Shown: positions 1 to 13,760 of the stretch, in pieces
How positions within the stretch are numbered: the stretch's first letter is position 1
Layout of the letters: each line of letters starts with the position of its first letter
Source of the DNA: Glandiceps talaboti
Lineage: Eukaryota > Hemichordata > Enteropneusta > Spengelidae
Reading direction: 5' to 3'
Assembly: GCF_964340395.1 (NCBI RefSeq)
Contig: NC_135555.1
Location: 27,368,725 to 27,432,724 of the forward strand
Length of the DNA stretch: 64,000 nt
The notes under the pieces: generated by a model
What the model saw: the letters and a program-made list of their open reading frames with translations, nothing else
Told to the model about the DNA's origin: nothing
The model's database searches: none
Translations under genes and position numbers: made by a program

Positions 1-1079
1 ATAGTACAGTAAAGTTGAGTTTACGATGTGTGAACCTGTTTTGATCGAATTTGTGATTTTGTTAAATTAAGGGACAGATATATTGGTATCACACAGCTTG
101 TATCTGTTTATATTGGTATCAAAACATTGTATGTGGTCGTTAGTTTTGTGCTCGACTACTCCCTATATCTTTTGGCGTAATCCTATAAAATATCGTGCTA
201 CTTATTTATGTGCATCAACATTGACCTCGGTATTTCTACATCTCCTCCAAAATTGTGCTCCTTTTGATGGGGTTAAATTAAAAATCAATGTTTGTTCGGT
301 AAAATTACGTGGTGGGAGCATGGCACACTTCCGTGTTCATAATCGAATCGTCGATCTCCAGCTGAAGTCAGCGCTATCATTCATTTGCATTGTGCTACCC
401 TTATATGGGAAAAATAGTGACGTATTCGAAGCAGGACATGAATGATGTCATGGCATATCATGAACATTAATCAGCTCAGTATGCAGGGAGATTTCAACTT
501 TCGCATCATTGGACGATTGATATGATGACTGTTTGGAGTTCTCGTTTACAGCAACCATCGATGAGTTTTTAGTTTTAAATTCCGATCGGCCTAGTTTTGT
601 TAGAACAGGGTTTTTGGAGACCATCCTACGTGAATTAAATGTTGGTTTTCCGGCGACTCGTCGCAAGTGATAACCTCTGAAAGTTTGACATATACCTACG
701 TGTCAAATGGCGTTCAATGTTATGGCTGCCATGTTTTTAGTATAAATATTCTATTTCGGCAAGTATTTTTGATATAATTTTGATTTATCATCACTTACAA
801 TAGTATACAACTTCTATGAATGCTTGATTTCCGCTGAATATCATTTTATTTGTAACTTGAATGCAAGTAGCGACGTCAGAAAGATCAACATCGCCCTAAA
901 CAAACTTTGATTTGAATATGACTTTATCAACTGCTGTAACATAAAATATTTGTTCGAATTTTCGCCTTGTCGTGATTTCTAAAACAAAGTAGGTCTGCTG
1001 CTCAGACGTGAACGGATCTCGCTACTTTAGTCGGAGACACCGATCGTTCGTTTGCAGGTACTAGGTGGGGTTACGTGTT
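1..1079. other. No gene recognised
   Basis: I see no exon-like, RNA or clear repeat structure here. Open frames are short (up to about 120 codons) and their translations have no recognisable motif. The stretch may be diverged repeat or intergenic DNA. Confidence 0.5.
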
Positions 1080-1420
1080 TTCTACATACCAAACTACCAA
1101 ACCAGCTTGTTCCTCAGCAATCTTGGCCAACTCATTGCATCTTTCTTGCACACAATCAATGTTTACCACAATGTCATCTGTGGAGACTTCAATGAAAATC
1201 TCCTAGCACAACAAGTTCACCCAGTTGAGAAATTCATGTCCAGCTTCCAATTCAACCAAGTTGTTAAAACAGCCACCACACTCAAAGGCACCTAGTAATA
1301 GACCACATCTATGTCAAATCTGCACACTCACCTATTGGGAAATGCCCATGTCATGCAAACATATTACAGCTACCATGGTCCTGTAATATACCAGATGTCT
1401 CCCAACCCTTAGGTATGTAA
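1080..1420 (+). pseudogene. LINE endonuclease-domain fragment
   Basis: The translation contains NVICGDFNENLL followed by VEKFMSSFQFNQVVKTATT. This is the GDFN block and downstream region of the APE-type endonuclease of non-LTR retrotransposons. After KGT a +1 frameshift is needed to continue as LVIDHIYVKSA, the family's conserved LDHIYV block. Another shift gives YYSYHGPVIYQMS, where the family normally has an SDH motif, so the catalytic SDH has decayed. No reverse transcriptase follows. It is a dead, truncated fragment; the LINE clade cannot be assigned from this. Confidence 0.75.
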
Positions 1421-1771
1421 CCTTGTTTCACTGCCACACTATCCTACCCTCAATATATCCACTATCGGCCAATTTACACCAATCCAAACATCACCGCCTC
1501 TTCATGTCCCTAACTGTGCCCTGGAACTACGCTTTTGCTTGCGAATGTATACTAGTTAGATAGATGATCTCACTATCACTATACACTCACATGGATTGTT
1601 ACTAAGGTGGTCACACAAAAAATTAAACTAAGAAATACACTGTAAACAAAGATAGCAACAGGGATTTTTAGACAAATGAACAAACATTCAAAAAGTGTAT
1701 ACAAATACGCCTAGCAACAAGACCACACCCATGCACTACACGAAAAGTCAAATTTACCCACCTTTACCCCT
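1421..1771. other. No gene; A/C-rich spacer with weak family-1 repeat traces
   Basis: Contains short matches to the 'caacaagaccacacccatg' type of tandem unit seen elsewhere in the window, around 1715-1735. Nothing else is recognised. Confidence 0.4.
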
Positions 1772-1780
1772 ACCTTTACT

Positions 1781-4353
1781 AGGGATTTCAGTCACGTGAC
1801 TTTTTTTTCGGTCACCGTGTGAAACGACACGTCTTACCTCAGATTTTCCTCATTAAAGTGCATTTAACACAAAAACCATTTTGATTTGCATTTGAAATAT
1901 TAGTTATAAATAAATAACCTTCACTTTGAACAAATTTGATAGTAATTGAACCGGTAATAACGAAGTTACAGCGCGACAAAGTGCAAACTTGATCGAAAAT
2001 TACGGCCGTATGCGCGGTCGCCCTTCGTGGACACTATTTTTCAACATGACCTCTCGACCTCTGTTCACTATTTCCCGCCTACGCATCACTGAACTGGACC
2101 ATACCATACCGAAAAGGGGCGCATCTCAAAGAGGGGTGAATAGGCTATTGTTCGATGTGTCAAGTGAAAAAACCGGTTGAGAATTTTAAAAATGGCGCCA
2201 AAAAACAAACTTTTTTAACGTTTTTTGTCAATAATATTTGTTTACTTTAACTTCCTTAGCCCAAATTTATGAAAATATGTTATTGATAAGTAATTTTCAA
2301 ATGATTATTTGGCCCCTTCGTATGGCAAAGTTATGCGTAGCGCCCGATTTGAAAATGGTCTCGCTACTGCTTGTTTACATCCGGGAACTGTAGCTGAAAC
2401 GACGTGATTTTGAGAAGTTTGTAGAAGTGGCGACGATCTCAACTTGTGCGAAAATTTGCAGGTAGGACGTATTTTCAAATCATACTTAAGCGTAAATATG
2501 AATGTTAACACAATAAAGAAGTCGTACATGGTGTTTTGATGTGTCATGACACCTTGGAAATTGTTGAAACTCCATGATTTTGTTCGAAATAGAAAGTTTA
2601 CGTGTACAAAATGGCGTCACATTTTTCAGGCCTGATGTTGTATTGAGATTGAAAGCAAGTGTTAGAGAATAGCAAATTAAAATAATTGTCTTTAGATACC
2701 AATTTTGATCGTATTTATGGGTTGCAGTATGTATACTGCAAAAAGGGGCGAGGGGGGACACCATCAAAATATGTATATGGCATTGCGTATTGTATTATCA
2801 TACCAACTGTATCAGTGTATGGGTTGATACTCAGTCTCATCTTTATCAAACTATGCTAAACTTGAAAGTGGACTCATTTTTCCAAGGCTGGTTCAAACTT
2901 GATTATTGTGTTTGGTAATAATAAATTTGATCAGGTTGTATTGAGTTGTATGTTCTTATCTTGTGCAAGGTTTGTAAAATAACTTCAGTCTACATCATCT
3001 ACAAGTATATTTGCCAGTTTACACAAACACAATGGTTACTGACACTATAGATCTGCAGAAATATTTTTTTTAAAAATGCTAATGGATTATTGTTTTTGTA
3101 CATTTTTTCCAGTTCTTCTAAACATTTTGTAAATATGTCAGAGTCCATGGTCACTGGTGACATCTATAACTGTATTGTCCAGTTCAAGAAAGGGAAGAAA
3201 AGTGAATAAAGGAAGATGAGGAAATAGCATGGCACTTTCCACTACTGTTAGATCTTAAGAAGGGAGACCATGTCCTTGAGGATTTAGAATAGAAATAAAA
3301 ATACTGTTGTACATAAATGAAATATGACTAGCACTTTATTCACATGCACTACCACAATGTGTCCATGTTAAAAATGTGTGGGAATTATGAATAGCAGTAT
3401 TCCTCAGTGAATGAAACTACACTACAACCGTGGTTCATTCACTGGTCGACCTAAAATAAACCAAGAGTATTCAATGAGTTACAGTTTTGTCACACACATA
3501 GTTTCCATGGTAACATTAATGACATATTTACATATTATACAGCCCCAACATATATCTATGTATATGCCAAATTTGGTCAGAATCGCTCAAATATATCCAG
3601 AGTTATGGTCCAATAAATGATTTTCGCTAAACTATGAATAGGATCTGTTTCCATGGCAACCACCCCGCATAATTATTAAAATACTGTTCAAAATGGAGCT
3701 ATCACCCAAGCATGCCATTAGTTGAAGTTTAGATCACAGTATAGTAGTTGTAGTCGAGGCAGGGATGTAAAAACAACAAAATTATTAAAAATATGGATTT
3801 GACTCGTTTCCATGGTAACGGCCACTTTTGATCAAAAGTATTAGTTTGGAAATGTAAATATTTCATCCTGATACATCACTGTGTGAAGTTTTGTTCAGAT
3901 ACTCAACAAACTTTTTTGAATAATGGCATCATTGAACTTACTGATGAATAATTCATTCATAACATTATATTAAAATCATGTTTCCATGGCAACGGGGTCA
4001 TATGGACATATTATCTTTGATCTTCTTCAGTACATCCTATTTGAAACTTCATTCACTGAAAATTTGATGCAAATTGGTTGGGAAATAACAAAGATATGAA
4101 AGATTTATATTGATTCCACCCCCAATTTCAAGGTTAATTGGTGCCATTGTCCTTTCTAATTAACCATGCATTGTATTGCTGAGTATTGTCTGAAAAACGG
4201 GCCCATTTTTTCACCTAAAAAATACTGTATATCATGAATGCAAAGTCCGATTTACAAAATATAAACGGTATTACACTGTTCACTCCAAGATCTATCTAAT
4301 GACATAATGTTTACTAGTGTAGGATACAGAACTAAAAATCACCTGAAATCCCT
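1781..4353. mobile_element. TIR element, AGGGATTTCAG ends, about 2.6 kb
   Basis: The left end reads AGGGATTTCAG and the right end CTGAAATCCCT, an 11-bp inverted repeat. Flanking direct repeats are ACCTTTACT (1772-1780) and ACCTTTACC (4354-4362), a 9-bp duplication with one mismatch, so this looks like a DNA transposon insertion. I find no transposase motif inside; open frames are short. An 8-9 bp duplication is compatible with hAT or Mutator-like elements but the superfamily is not determined. Confidence 0.6.
3500..4000. repeat. Degenerate tandem units with GTTTCCATGG
   Basis: The motif GTTTCCATGGYAAC recurs near 3506, 3649, 3808 and 3979, spaced about 145-170 bp, each followed by related A/T-rich text. 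This suggests a decayed tandem array inside the 1781-4353 element. Confidence 0.45.
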
Positions 4354-4424
4354 ACCTTTACCCAATCTTACCCTACCTAACCACCATCTCTGTCCAGGAG
4401 TAGTACAGGATGTAGTACCACTTT

Positions 4425-4765
4425 CGCCTTAGCAATAGCCAAATGGTCACATATATTGCAAAGATAACAGGGATTAATAGACAAATAAATAAACATTCAA
4501 AAATTTGTGTAAATATGCCTAGCAACAAGACCACACCCATAGCAACAGCGAAATGATCACGTACATTGCAAAGATAACATCTGGGATTCATAGACAAGCA
4601 GGGCTCGAAATGCCGGGATGGGACTTATGGATTGGGTTCCGTCCGTCCATCCAGAGCCGTTTCTTGGAGATGCCTGGACTGATTTTTTTCAAACTTGGTA
4701 CAGGGGCAACATACAATGGCATACATATGCATGTCAATTTGTTTCATGATACGATTAGGTATTCT
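4425..4765. repeat. Fragments of Helentron-like families 1 and 2
   Basis: 4425-4600 carries two of the roughly 112-bp central units of family 1 (tgcctagcaacaagaccac type). 4601-4765 is a piece of family 2, recognisable by 'ggattgggttccgtccgtcc' and 'gtttcttggagatgcctgg'. They abut the piggyBac remnant. Confidence 0.65.
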
Positions 4766-4767
4766 AA

Positions 4768-6013
4768 GTGAAAATTAAGGAAGTGAAAAGTTGGAAATGT
4801 TTGTCATTCCCAACTAGCATTATAGAAAGACAAATTCTCTGTTTCAAACCTGATGAAAATCCGTTCACCCATTCCGGAGATATGTCAGGTAAATCAGCAA
4901 GAGAAGTGTTCAAATGTTTATTCACCCCAGAGTTGATTAGCGACATCGTAACCGAAACCAACCGTTACGCTAGTCAGAAACCTGGTGACCTTGAAAACAG
5001 AAGGTCTGAATGGGTTGATATAACTACCGATCAGTTCGAAGTATTTCTTGGGCTTACTCTCGCGATGGGGTTAGTCGATAAGAAAGGGTCATGTCGAGAA
5101 TATTGGTCTCAAAATTGGTTAACTCAAACTCCAGCTTTCGGAAGACACATGCCCCGTCTACTGTATTGCCAGATACTTCGTTATGTGCATTTTGTCAACA
5201 ATGAAACATTAGTGACAGACCGGAATGACCCTATGTATGACCGGCTTGGTAAAATACGACCTGTCGTTGACAGAATATTGTTGAGATTTAGAGCTATGTA
5301 TTCTCCGGAGAGACAGCTAGGCTTGGATGAAAGTATGATTAAATTTAAAGGTCGGCCGGGATTCAAACAATACATCAAAAACAAACCTACTAAGTGGGGA
5401 ATAAAGGTATTCAACCTAGCAGAGTCAACTTCCGGGTATGTGTTGAACTTGAAAGTTTACCAAGGGAAAGAACTACAAGTTAGTGAGGGCTCTGTAACAG
5501 AAAGTGTAGTCATGAATCTAACCCGTCCATATTACAACAAAGGACACGAAGTGTACTGTGATAATTACTATACAAGTCCAGCACTGTTTACCAAGCTTCA
5601 AGGTAAAAAAATACTAGCTTGTGGAACTGTTAGGCCAAACAGACAGGGACTACCCACAGAAATGAAACCCAGTAGCACAGTAGTTAAGCGTCTTACTCGG
5701 GAGAGTTTGTACACTGGCGGAAAGGCAGATTAACTGCAACAGCTTGGAGAGATTCTAGGGTAGTGAATACTCTAACTACCTTACCTATAAGTGATGACAG
5801 TACACCCATCATCAGAGCTGTCAAGGTCCGTGGCACATGGGAACGTCAGCTAGTTCAATGCCCAGTAGTTGTTGAAAGATACAAGTACATGATCTAGCTG
5901 ACCAACGCCTGTCCACCTACAAACGGCATATGAAGGGGCTGACTTGGTACCTGCAGATCTTTTGGTACATCTTAGAAGTATGCATTGTCAATGCTTACAT
6001 TTTAGAAAAATAG
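4768..6013 (+). pseudogene. Decayed piggyBac-type (DDE_Tnp_1_7) transposase
   Basis: A 321-codon frame ends at 5733. It shows the piggyBac core order: WVDITTDQFEVFLGL, then LGLDESMIKFKGRPG with the first catalytic Asp, then VYCDNYYTSPALF with the second, then ACGTVRPNRQGLP. A frameshift near 5725 moves the coding frame to RLTATAWRDSRVV, and a small deletion removes the GGV of the third catalytic block before DLADQRLSTY; the frame then stops at about 6012. The N-terminus is also missing and no TTAA-bounded ends are evident. It is only distantly similar to the intact copy at 50929 and probably belongs to another piggyBac lineage. Confidence 0.85.
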
Positions 6014-6059
6014 TCATATCAAGACCTCCATGATCATACTGTGTTTGACAGGTTAAATT

Positions 6060-7125
6060 TCCTGCATGTACTGATTGCCATGATATTTGATGGGTGTATT
6101 ACCTTGGGTGTCTAGTTGGGAAATTGTTCAAATCAAAATGATCTTACTACCAGTGTGATTTAGGTCGAAAAATGTAATTTTTGGTCAAAAAACTTACTCA
6201 AAAACTATTGGGCAGATTGGTCTGAAATTTGGTGGGAACATTCTTCGAGGTGTTTAAGCATTCAAAATATGTTTGCAAATGTGCCTACCAACAAGACCAT
6301 GGCCATAACAACAGCCAAGTCATCTTATATATTACAAAGATAACAGGAATTGATAGACAAATGAATAAGCATTCAAAAATGTAAGTAAATTTGCCTAGCA
6401 ACAAGGCCACACCCATAGCAACAGCCAATCAGTGATGTATTTCATAAAGATAACCATGTGGATGGATAGACAATTGAATAACCATTCAAAAAATGTTATT
6501 TGCCTAGCAACAAGACCACACCCATAGCAACAACCAAATGATCAGATGTATTGCAAAGATAACAGGGATAATAGATAATAGAATGAACATTCCAAAAATG
6601 TATGTAAATTTGCCTAGCAACAAGGCCACAGCCATAGCAGTAGCCAATCAGTGATGTATTTCACAACGATAACCATAGGGATGGATAGACAATTGAATAA
6701 ACATTCAAAAGCGTATATTATTTGCCTAGCAACAAGACCACGCCCTTAGCAACAACCAAATCACGTATATTGCAAAGATAACTTTAGGAATTGATAGACA
6801 AATGAATAATCATTCAAAAAAATGTATGCAAATATGGCTAGCAACATGACCACGTCCATAGCAACAGCCAAATGATCACATATTTTGCAAATATGATACA
6901 GACACATTCAAAAATTGTATGCAAATGTGCCTAGCAAAAAGACCACACCCATAGCAACAGCCAAATGATCACATATATTGCAAAGATAACAGGGATAAAT
7001 AGACAAATGAATGTATGGATAATCATTCAGCTAATGAACGCCTATACCTAGCATGGATCAGCATATGGGATTTCATTTTTAAAAACTGTACAGTTGTGCT
7101 ACAATGCCATTGGCGCTATTTTTTC
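6060..7125. repeat. Helentron-like family 1 copy, 5' truncated
   Basis: Starts inside the body (ccatgatatttgatgggtg), continues through about seven units of roughly 110-120 bp carrying 'cctagcaacaagaccacac', and ends with CAGTTGTGCTACAATGCC and ATTGGCGC, the family's 3' subterminal repeat and hairpin. Small open frames within it are not genes. Confidence 0.7.
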
Positions 7126-7575
7126 AAAAAGAATTTTATTTATTCTACAGGTCTTGCTGAAAAAACAGTGACATTGAACGATTTTAATGCATTATTTTTA
7201 CAATCAAATTAACCTGTATTTTAAAAAATCTTGTTGTGATGTGAGCCACACATTGGACGTGCTGACATCCCTATTGTTACAGAACACCAACCATACACTG
7301 AGTTCAAAGTTTTCAGTGAAGTTGTTAGTTTACTGTGTGTGTAAATATACTAGCCCAGTGTTCTCCCCAGGATTTTGTCACAAGAGGGGGTAATTCTTGC
7401 TGAGTGGAGCGAGGCACTGCGCGCGCGTAGCACACGCCGGGGATTGCTTTTGAAATTTACATCTTGAAATGGTGGCTTTTGGTGGCACTTATTTTAGCCA
7501 TTTTAACCCATTTTAATCATGTGAATTTCAACACAGCTGCAGTGTCAAAGTGAGTTTTGATATCTTAATGTTTAA

Positions 7576-9200
7576 CCCTTTCACCATGAGAACCCGGTAT
7601 ACCGGGACGCGCTAGGGCGCCCACGAGAACCTGGTATACCGGGACGCCAAAGTTCATTCACCTTCATCGCCGTAAAACCGTTGAACGGCAGCTATTGCTG
7701 CAAAATTTGCTGCCATAACTAGTTCCACACATGCGTATTAGCCTTGTTTATGTATACTGCCATTTTGAATGCGTGACAGTGAACGGTAACTGAAGTACGG
7801 CCTAAAAACGAGCGATCGTAATTTTTATGTGCGTTTTTCGCTAACAAAATCGAATTTAAACATGGCGGAGGTAATTAACGGCTCCCATAGCATGGTCTAC
7901 GATAGAAATTATGGCACTGTCCTTGGATATTTCGACAGAATTTGACTCGAAATACATCGTTGAATACAAGTGCTTAGCTGTGGGAACACATTGTACTCGT
8001 GTGTAAGCATCAAATTCCCGCTTCTGTCTATTTGAGCTACTGTCAGCAATTTACGTCTAGATTTTTGAATGTCGGCAAATTTACGCAATCTTGTGACAGG
8101 TACCGACGCCCATACTAACGTCTTGGTTGTAATTTTTGGCTATAAAATGGATTATTTTTGTTTTATTTCTTTTTGTTACGGCTCAATAATGACTTGTATT
8201 AACACAAACTCACTGTGTACAGGTCAGTGGAGGGAAACTTGTGCACGATCGGGGCGATTTTCCAATCGGATTTTTTGCATGCGATTTTCAGCGTAAAATT
8301 CAAAATTTCAACATGGCCGAAGCAAAATTGTCTCCCCTAACATTGTTTACAACGTAAATAAAGGTGCTGTTCGTAGAAATTTTCATTAAATTTTGACTGT
8401 CGATACATTGTTTTATACAAGGACATGGCTGTGTGAACTCAAAACAGTTTATGTAGGGATCAGATTGTCGCAACGTTAGTTGAAAGTTCCGACTGCATAT
8501 TTGCTCTTGAGGATAAGCATGTCGGCAAAAAGCGCCACTTTGGCATCCCGATTCGGACTCGCATACTTCCAACTTGTGGGCATTTTTTATTGTTTTTGGG
8601 CATAAATTTAGTGGTAATTTTTTGTTGTTCTGTCAAATAATGAATTATATTTACTCAAACTAACTTTTCAAAAGGTATTGAGGTGACGACTTCAGATATT
8701 TTAGTACACTTTCATTGCCAGTGCGGCACAGACTGTGTCGTAATCGGATTAGTGAGCCGTTGATTAATTTCGTTCAAATTATTATTATTTAAAATAACAT
8801 TTTTTATCAAATTTTCGCCCATTTTGAGTATACAACCAGAATATATTAGTTTTGTAGGAACATGAATGTTGGTATTTTGCATTTTATTTGTGATATAAAT
8901 GTATTGTTTATTTGTGATATGACAATAAATAAGCAACACTCATTTTTTTTAACGAAATTTTATCATTTTACCCCAAATTCTAGCTGTATATTTGATGTTT
9001 GGATGTGTGTAATTGGAAGTGTAATGTAGAAAATTTATTTGGCTTTAAAATGATACCTAAGTTTCAAAGATTAAACAATTCTAAGTATTTTTATAACAAT
9101 TTGATAACATAACACTCACTCATACTTTTATTATGTGTATGCTAATGAGGGGGCCTAGTGGATAGCATACAGTCCCATGTGGAGAATAGTGGTGAAAGAG
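7576..9200 (+). mobile_element. TTAA-flanked non-autonomous piggyBac-like element E1
   Basis: Bounded by TTAA at 7572-7575 and 9201-9204, with ends CCCTTTCACC and GGTGAAAGAG. Near the left end lie two copies of a palindrome, CCCGGTATACCGGG (7594-7607) and a one-mismatch copy about 35 bp further in, separated by CGCGCTAGGGCGCCC. There is no transposase frame. The interior matches E5 and E6 in reverse orientation, which defines the family. The TTAA target and CCC termini are piggyBac hallmarks; mobilisation by a piggyBac transposase is inferred. Confidence 0.85.
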
Positions 9201-9204
9201 TTAA

Positions 9205-10605
9205 ATAGCGACAGAATTAAGTCAAATTTACTTGTCAAAAAAATTAGTTTTTTTAATAGTTTGTGCTAATAGTTACTCAAATAACTCTTTTCAACACAAA
9301 TGCTGAAAGAGTGTAACAAAACAAAATCTTCAACTTTGTGTAAAAAATTGCAGCAAATTTCAAGATGTTTCAAGACAGTTGTAGTGTTTACTACAAAATG
9401 AAATCCATTTTCAAAAGCTTCATTGCATCATCACCATACCACTACCAAAACAAACAAAAGTCCAACACATAAGGTTGAAGATAACTTTGCCTTTATGCAC
9501 AGATATTCGCATACAGTGATTCAGTGTACTGTTTCCTAGTTGACTTCTCATTAGATTTATCATTTAATTCCTGGATTTGAGAACTGCTCAGAATGATGGA
9601 CTTAGTATTTGCGGTGACGCAAAATCATGCGTATTATTCGCAATGGAAATTAATTTTATGCATATTTGATCGAACGATCCGTATCCTGTACGCAATGAAT
9701 TTTGTTACATTTGCCATGCCCCCTCGATGGACGATACAGCATCGTACTGATTGAGAGTCAATTGTTTTTATTTTGATACATAATACTATTATAGACCACT
9801 TACGAACTTGTACCCTGGCCCTGTTACATTCAATGTAAAAAAGAAACAACACTAATGTTGCAATATTTGTTGCCATTGTTGTGTCTAACTGGAAAATTAC
9901 TAGAACATGCCAAACACAGCTGCACAGGTTCAAATGGACACTCAACATGTCACGCTCTGGCTCCAACGTCAAAAAACTCACTGTAAGACATGTCTGTGGA
10001 TGTCTTCAGCATGTTCAGGTTTTATTTACAAAAATAGTCAGAAACGATACGGCATGGCACCTTCAGTTAGCACAGGTCTTTTTTGAAAGAAGACGAAACC
10101 GCTTCAAGTCACTCTGTGGGTGGTAATGAACTCAATCAAAAGAAAATGAAATTAAACGAATTGGAATTACATAGTTTTCAAGAGGGACAGGTATCAGCCA
10201 AAACTTTCTGCTACGACGACTCACTAAGATTTTGAAAGGTCAAAGATTGTACTATGACGACACATGCAACGTCCAAACTATTAAACTAAAGGGAAGGGAT
10301 AGAGGGGGAACTTAGCGTTCAACTTCAATACTGACGTAGCCATGGAAAATCTTACTTGCATGTTTTTCATTAAATAGACACAGTGACTTTGAAAACCATA
10401 GATTTTGGAGTACATTTAGTGTACACGAAAAAACAGACCGTTCCGAGACTATTGTCATGGCCCACTCGCCCACAGTGCCACCACGTGTTTATCCGTGTTG
10501 TCTTCAAGTGACGAAGCCTTCTCACCCGATATCTCTGTAAGTTTGATCATGGTTCGATGGGTACGAAAATATTAGTCCATTTTCGTTTCGATTACAATTC
10601 AATAG
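9205..10605. other. No gene; contains one dispersed repeat
   Basis: Nothing gene-like. 9608-9775 is a roughly 160-bp dispersed repeat ('tttgatcgaacgatccg', 'gccatgccccctcga') that recurs at 21808-21962 with about 85 percent similarity by eye. Function unknown; it could be a SINE-like or MITE fragment. Confidence 0.5.
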
Positions 10606-10835
10606 TTAACCCTTTGAACCCCAAGCCCCTGAGAGGGTATAATATAGGTGTTGGTACCATGTTACATAACACCTGGTGTCAAAACTGACCAAGGATGACC
10701 CAGGAAAACTATATATTTATGGAATCTACATATATCAGAGTTTCCAAAAATATGCAAATTTATGTCATGTGACCTCATTATATATTCAAAATGGCCACCA
10801 AACCAGTAAAGTTATGAAATATTTTTCACATTTTT

Positions 10836-10905
10836 AGCACAACTGAACTTGTTCAGTAGTGCTATAGGGATCGCCCTGCGTCTGTCTGTCTGTGTGTGTG
10901 TGTGG

Positions 10906-10952
<47 letters not shown>

Positions 10953-12258
10953 CAACTTAAAGTCAAAAACCGCTGAACCGATTGCCACGATATTTGGTGG
11001 GTCCATTACTTTGGGTGTCTAGTTGGGAAATTGTTCAAATCAAAATGATTGCATCACAGGTGTGTCATTTGGGTCAAAAAATGTGATTTTTGGTCAAAAA
11101 ACTTAAACTCAGAAACTACTGGGCGGATTGGTGCAAAATTTGGTGGGAACATTCTTAAGGGGGTGTAAAGTAAGATTTGTTCATGACGGGATGATTCCAT
11201 CAGTGATATGCAAATTAGAGCTAAAAATGTGTCTTTTTGGTTAAAAATCTATAATTCTAAAACTACTGAGCAGATTGGGCTGAAATTTAATGGGAATGTA
11301 TCTAGGGATGTATGGACGAAGAAATATTAAGCATACCATGATTCCATGAGTGATATGCAAATTAGGTGTAAAAATGTTCATTTTTGGTCAAAAACTTATA
11401 TCTCAAAAAGTACTTGGTCAATTAGTCTGAAACTTGGCAAGATGTTTCTGAAACTGTTATTCTGCAGATTTTCTTAAAAACATTTTGACAAAATTGGCCC
11501 TAGCAACCATGACCACACCCTTTAGCAACAACCAAATGACAGTATATTTTGGTCAAATAACAACATCATCTGGTAAGCAAGTGAGTAAACATTCAAAAAA
11601 TGTATGCAAATACCCTAGCAACCATGACCACGCCCATAGCAACAGCCAAACGGTGGTGTATTTCACAAAGATAACAATAGGGTTTAATAGATAATTGAAT
11701 AAACATCCAAAAAATGTATGTAAATTTGCATAGCAACAAGACCACGCCCATAACAACAGCCAAATAATCACGTATATTGCAAAGATAACAACAGGAATAG
11801 AAAGACAGATGAATAAACATTCAAAAAATGTATGCAAATACCCTAGTAACCATGACCACGCCCATAGCAACAGCCAAACGGTGGTGTATTTCACAAAGAT
11901 AACAACAGGGTTTAATAGACAATTGAATAAACATTCAAAAAATGTATGTAAATTTTCCTAGCAACAAGACCACGCCCATAGCAACAGCCAAATGATCACG
12001 TATATTGCAAAGACAATATCAGGAATTCATACACAAGTGAACAAAAACATACACAAATGTATGCAAATATATCTAACAACATGACCACGCCCATAGCAAC
12101 AGCCAAATGATAGCATTTATCGTAAAGATAGCAACATGGTTGGATAGGCAACTGGATAGTTATTCAGCAAATAAACACCTATTGTTAGCATAGACTAGCA
12201 TATAGATAAACATTTTTAAAAACTACAGTTGTGCTACAACGCCATTGGCGGTATTTTT
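10836..12258. mobile_element. Helentron-like family 1, most complete copy
   Basis: Begins after a T run with the hairpin AGCACAACTGAAC-TT-GTTCAGTAGTGCT, followed by a (TG)n tract near 10890-10948, an AT-rich body, then central units of about 112 bp ('cctagcaacaagaccacg'), and ends with ACAGTTGTGCTACAACGCC plus ATTGGCGG and a T run. The first and last subterminal blocks, AGCACAACTG and CAGTTGTGCT, are inverted. It interrupts a 382-bp tandem repeat, which shows it inserted as a unit of about 1.41 kb. No coding capacity. Confidence 0.7.
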
Positions 12259-12279
12259 ATAATTTGTATTGGTGAGAGT

Positions 12280-13760
12280 ACAAAATTCTCAGTTTTTTAT
12301 AGAATTTTAGCCCACAATGTTACCAGCCTGTGGAATGATATAGAAATATTACATAATATGTAAAGATTTATGTATGTAATTTTGATTTTCACCCTGGTAA
12401 ACATGTGGTAACTCGTTATTTTTGCATGCAATTCAAGGAGTGGAAGTACCATATTGCAGGATTGTTTGAGTCCAAACTGACGAATGATGATCTGATGAAC
12501 CATATATTTTTGAACTGGTCATAAAAAAAGCATCCCAAAAATATGCAAATATTGGTCATGTGACCTCATTATATATTCAAAATGGCCACCTTTACAATAA
12601 AATTATTGAATGCTCTGCCCATTTTTCAATTTGTATGGGTAAGAGTATAATATTTTCAATTTGTTATTGCATTTTATCCCTCAATGTTACAAGGCTGTGC
12701 AATAATATTGAAATATTACATCATATGTAAAGATTTAGGAGCAAAACTCTGATTTTCACCCCATACAACATATGGCGAACATATAGTAACTTGGTACTCT
12801 TGAACAGGGATTCTGAGAGTGACAGTGCCATATTACAGGATCGTTTGAGTCTAAACTGACCATATTTGACCATACATAACCAAGTATTTTTGGAATAACC
12901 AAAAGATAGCGGTCCCAAAAAAATGCAAATATCGGTCATGTGACCTCATTAAATATTCAAAATGGATGCCATTACAGTCAAGTTATTGAATTTTATATAA
13001 TATTTTCAATTTGTATAAGTGAGAGTAAAATATTTTCAATTTTTTATTGTAATTTTAGCCCTCAATGTTGCAAGTCTGTAGAATAATATGAAAATATGAC
13101 ATCATATGTAAAGATTTGGGCCAAAAATCTTTGGTTTTAGTCATTATGTACTAGGCAAACATACAGTAATTTGATATGTTCGGCATACCATTCAACAAGT
13201 GAAATAGTCATATTACATGGGTGCCAGAGTCCAAACAGACCATGTTTTACCATACATAACCAAGTATTTTTGGATACATCCAAAGACAGTGGTCCCAAAA
13301 ATATGCAAATTTTTGTCATGTGACCTCATTAAATATTCAAAATGGCTGCCATTACAGTCAAGTTATTGAATATTTCACAAATTCTTCAATTCGAGTTGGT
13401 GAAACCTGAAACATTCTTCATTTTTCATTGCACTTTGTTGTTCAATGTCATAAGCATGCAGAATTATATGCAAATATTTTATAATATGTAAATATTTGGG
13501 CACCAAATCTTTGTTTTTAGTCATCATGTACAGGGTAAACATATGATATATCTGTGACATGATGCAAAAAATGTAAATGCATGTATCATATTACAATACA
13601 AGTGTGATTGAGTCCAAACTGGCCAAGTGTCATCTGGTATAACCATATATTTGTGGAATCAAAATGCAACATGGATCCCAAAAATATGCAAATTGTTGTC
13701 TCATGACATCATTAAATATTCAAAATGGCCTCCAATACACAAATCATAGTTTTCTTGATA
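12280..13760. repeat. 382-bp tandem repeat, about four copies
   Basis: The block 'gtcatgtgacctcatt' followed by 'aaatattcaaaatgg' recurs near 12541, 12923, 13304 and 13686 at 381-382 bp spacing. A first copy near 10748 is cut off by the family-1 insertion. Copies are diverged, with many substitutions and small indels. Confidence 0.8.

Noticed and set aside
2305-2767. Two overlapping minus-strand frames of 80-93 codons
   Set aside because: No motif or exon borders; inside a TIR element with no transposase signature.
10812-11006. Minus-strand frame with His-Thr repeats
   Set aside because: Translation of the (TG)n tract of a family-1 repeat; the same frame recurs in other family-1 copies.
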